The position numbers were made by a program, and so were the translations under genes. Below the pieces are notes generated by a model that searched no databases, was not told the origin of the DNA, and worked only from the letters and a program-made list of their open reading frames with translations. A DNA stretch of 64,000 nt from Rhodococcus opacus (GTDB taxonomy: Bacteria > Actinomycetota > Actinomycetes > Mycobacteriales > Mycobacteriaceae), in contig NZ_JAAXPA010000028.1 of assembly GCF_012396235.1 (NCBI RefSeq), forward strand, positions 46,742 through 110,741, in the 5' to 3' direction. Below are positions 62,815-64,000 of this stretch, piece after piece (positions within the stretch are counted from its first letter, which is position 1; each line of letters begins with the position of its first letter).

Positions 62815-63714
62815 TCAGCCTGCCCCGCCGCAGAGTTTGGCGGTGGTCAGGTTCGGATCGGGCAGTTCCTCCGCGGTGAATCCGAACGGTCCGACGATGG
62901 ACAGGTACTTGTCCTTGTCGGAGGTGATCTTGGCCAGCTCGGCGTTGTAGGCGTCGCGCAACTCGGTGTCCTCCTTACGGAAGACCGTGCCGCCGGCACC
63001 GACCTGGGGGACCCCGTCGATCTCGGCGACGAAGGAGCTGGTCACGTCGACCGGGGCCTGCGGGTTGTTTTTCGCCAGCCAGTTCAGCGAGATCCCGGTG
63101 AGCGCAAAGACATCGGCTCGCCCGTTGGCGACGGCGTCCATTCCATCCTGCGGCGACGCCACCTGCATTGCATCGATTCCGAGCTGCTGCGCATAGTCCG
63201 ATTCGATCGCCCCGGTCATCGCGGCCATCCGCACCCCGCTCTGCTGCACCGACTGCATGTCGGTGAGGTTCGCGGGATTGCCCTTGGGCACCATCAGCGC
63301 GGTGGTGTAGTTGAACTCGGGCTCGCTGAACGCCGCCTGCTCGCACCGCTGCGGCAGGATCGACATACCCGCGCTGACGACGTCGAACCGGCGGGCCTGC
63401 AGTCCGGGTATGAGCGCTCCGAAGTCGGTGCTCACGCCCTCGACGTTGTCGATGCCCAGGTTCTTGAAGATTTCGCGGTGCAGGGCCACGGTGGCGCCGG
63501 TCAGCTGGCCGTCCTGCTCGAAGCTGTACGGCGCCTCGCCGGCGAAGCCGACGGTGACCGTTCCGCTGTCCTGCAGTTGCTGGAGGAGCGATCCGCCGCT
63601 GGTCGTGTCGGTCTTCGTGCACCCCGCCAGGGAGCCGGCAGCCACCATCATGCCTGCGAAGGCGACAGCCGCTCTGACCGCCGGACGTTGTTTCGACATC
63701 GTGCTCGTCACCAC
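62815..63714 (-). CDS. ehuB: Ectoine/hydroxyectoine-type substrate-binding lipoprotein
   Basis: The 299-residue solute-binding protein has a signal peptide ending at lipobox LAGC (C32). The segments GIDNVEGVSTDFGALIPGLQARRFDVVSAGM and ILPQRCEQAAFSEPE fit EhuB, the binding protein for ectoine and hydroxyectoine. GTG at 63714 has AAGGGAA upstream; ATG at 63699 is alternative. No ectoine synthesis or degradation gene is nearby, so the importer may serve osmoprotection or nutrition. Confidence 0.85.
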   Translation of the reverse strand: MVTSTMSKQRPAVRAAVAFAGMMVAAGSLAGCTKTDTTSGGSLLQQLQDSGTVTVGFAGEAPYSFEQDGQLTGATVALHREIFKNLGIDNVEGVSTDFGALIPGLQARRFDVVSAGMSILPQRCEQAAFSEPEFNYTTALMVPKGNPANLTDMQSVQQSGVRMAAMTGAIESDYAQQLGIDAMQVASPQDGMDAVANGRADVFALTGISLNWLAKNNPQAPVDVTSSFVAEIDGVPQVGAGGTVFRKEDTELRDAYNAELAKITSDKDKYLSIVGPFGFTAEELPDPNLTTAKLCGGAG

Positions 63715-63882
63715 AGATTCCCTTCGTCACCTCGGGTGATCCGGGAGGACGCGCACCGCACGGCACGACCCCAACGGATCTGCCCGGGCCACGTTACGCA
63801 GGCGAAGGACCTACCATAGGGGAACCGGGGGGACGTTACCGCAGCGTTATCAAATGGCGGTCGGCGAATGTCTCCGGGAATG

Positions 63883-63917
63883 CCGAAAGCCCCCCAACAT
63901 GGTTGGGGGGCTTTCGG
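63883..63917. terminator. Perfect 16-bp hairpin terminator of the rRNA operon
   Basis: A 16-base perfect stem (CCGAAAGCCCCCCAAC and its complement) with a three-base loop lies just downstream of the 5S gene on the minus strand. It is the probable rRNA operon terminator. Downstream (63715-63882) is the ehuB promoter region, in which I see no gene. Confidence 0.85.
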
Positions 63918-63925
63918 TAACGGAT

Positions 63926-64000
63926 GTTCGGCGGTGTCCTACTCTCCCACACCCTGTCGGGTGCAGTACCATCGGCGCTGGAGGGCTTAGCTTCCGGGTT
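63926..64000 (-). rRNA. 5S ribosomal RNA, 3' part, cut by window edge
   Basis: The minus strand ends with GGGAGAGTAGGACACCGCCG, the conserved 3' end of actinobacterial 5S rRNA, and the upstream CGCCGATGGTACTGCACCC stretch is the conserved loop region. About 75 of roughly 120 bases are in the window; the rest, and probably the 23S and 16S genes, lie beyond 64000. The 5' end is not seen. Confidence 0.93.

Overview
The window reads as a chromosomal segment of a high-GC actinobacterium of the Nocardiaceae/Mycobacteriales, most probably Rhodococcus. The evidence is a gene order (lsr2, lysS, coaX, panD, panC, folKBPE, ftsH, hpt, tilS, dacB, ppa) that matches the lsr2-to-ppa block of Mycobacterium tuberculosis as I remember it, a SAM-IV riboswitch, an MCE protein, a DtxR/IdeR-type iron box and many GTG/TTG starts. 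I cannot name the species from sequence alone.

Region 1 (1-21.2 kb) is mostly housekeeping on the minus strand. It holds the nucleoid protein Lsr2, lysyl-tRNA synthetase, a cysteine dioxygenase-rhodanese pair behind a small cysteine-containing upstream ORF, pantothenate/CoA genes, folate genes, FtsH, an amidase, HPRT, TilS, a metallopeptidase and a PBP4-type carboxypeptidase. A plus-strand membrane kinase with an atypical DFN motif and the plus-strand pyrophosphatase interrupt the block.

Region 2 (21.2-33 kb) is accessory: a 14-helix drug exporter with an operator-like palindrome, a crotonase, an FAD oxidoreductase and an alpha/beta hydrolase with near-identical leaders, a TetR/permease divergon with two matching palindromes, a YbaK protein, a flavin reductase, and a sulfur-control locus. 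In that locus a SAM-IV riboswitch precedes a cysteine desulfurase, and an RRHVDL-type leader peptide precedes a stand-alone luciferase-like C-terminal domain. An orphan MCE gene follows.

Region 3 (33-44.7 kb) contains an agmatine-to-putrescine operon (NCS1 permease, TetR, AguB, AguA), an ECF42-like sigma factor with its DGPF/YCII partner and a recognisable promoter, and a Pls/PosA-type NRPS (A-PCP-three membrane-tethered LbH domains) overlapping an M1 aminopeptidase gene.

Region 4 (44.7-55.4 kb) is a minus-strand series of about ten genes: GlcG/HbpS protein, haem-oxygenase-like diiron enzyme, Rieske ferredoxin, FAD ferredoxin reductase, aldehyde dehydrogenase, second Rieske ferredoxin, gamma-glutamyltransferase-like enzyme, RidA, GntR and MFS, with a divergent PucR-type regulator. 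It looks like a catabolic pathway I cannot match to any described one and is the best candidate for a new system.

Region 5 (55.4-64 kb) has an iron-box-controlled MFS exporter, an IT-type permease behind a perfect 17-bp palindrome, a LysR/SLC10-like symporter pair, an ectoine-type ABC importer (ehuBCDA), and a strong hairpin terminator followed by the 3' part of a 5S rRNA gene at the window edge. No CRISPR array, tRNA, insertion sequence or phage gene was seen.
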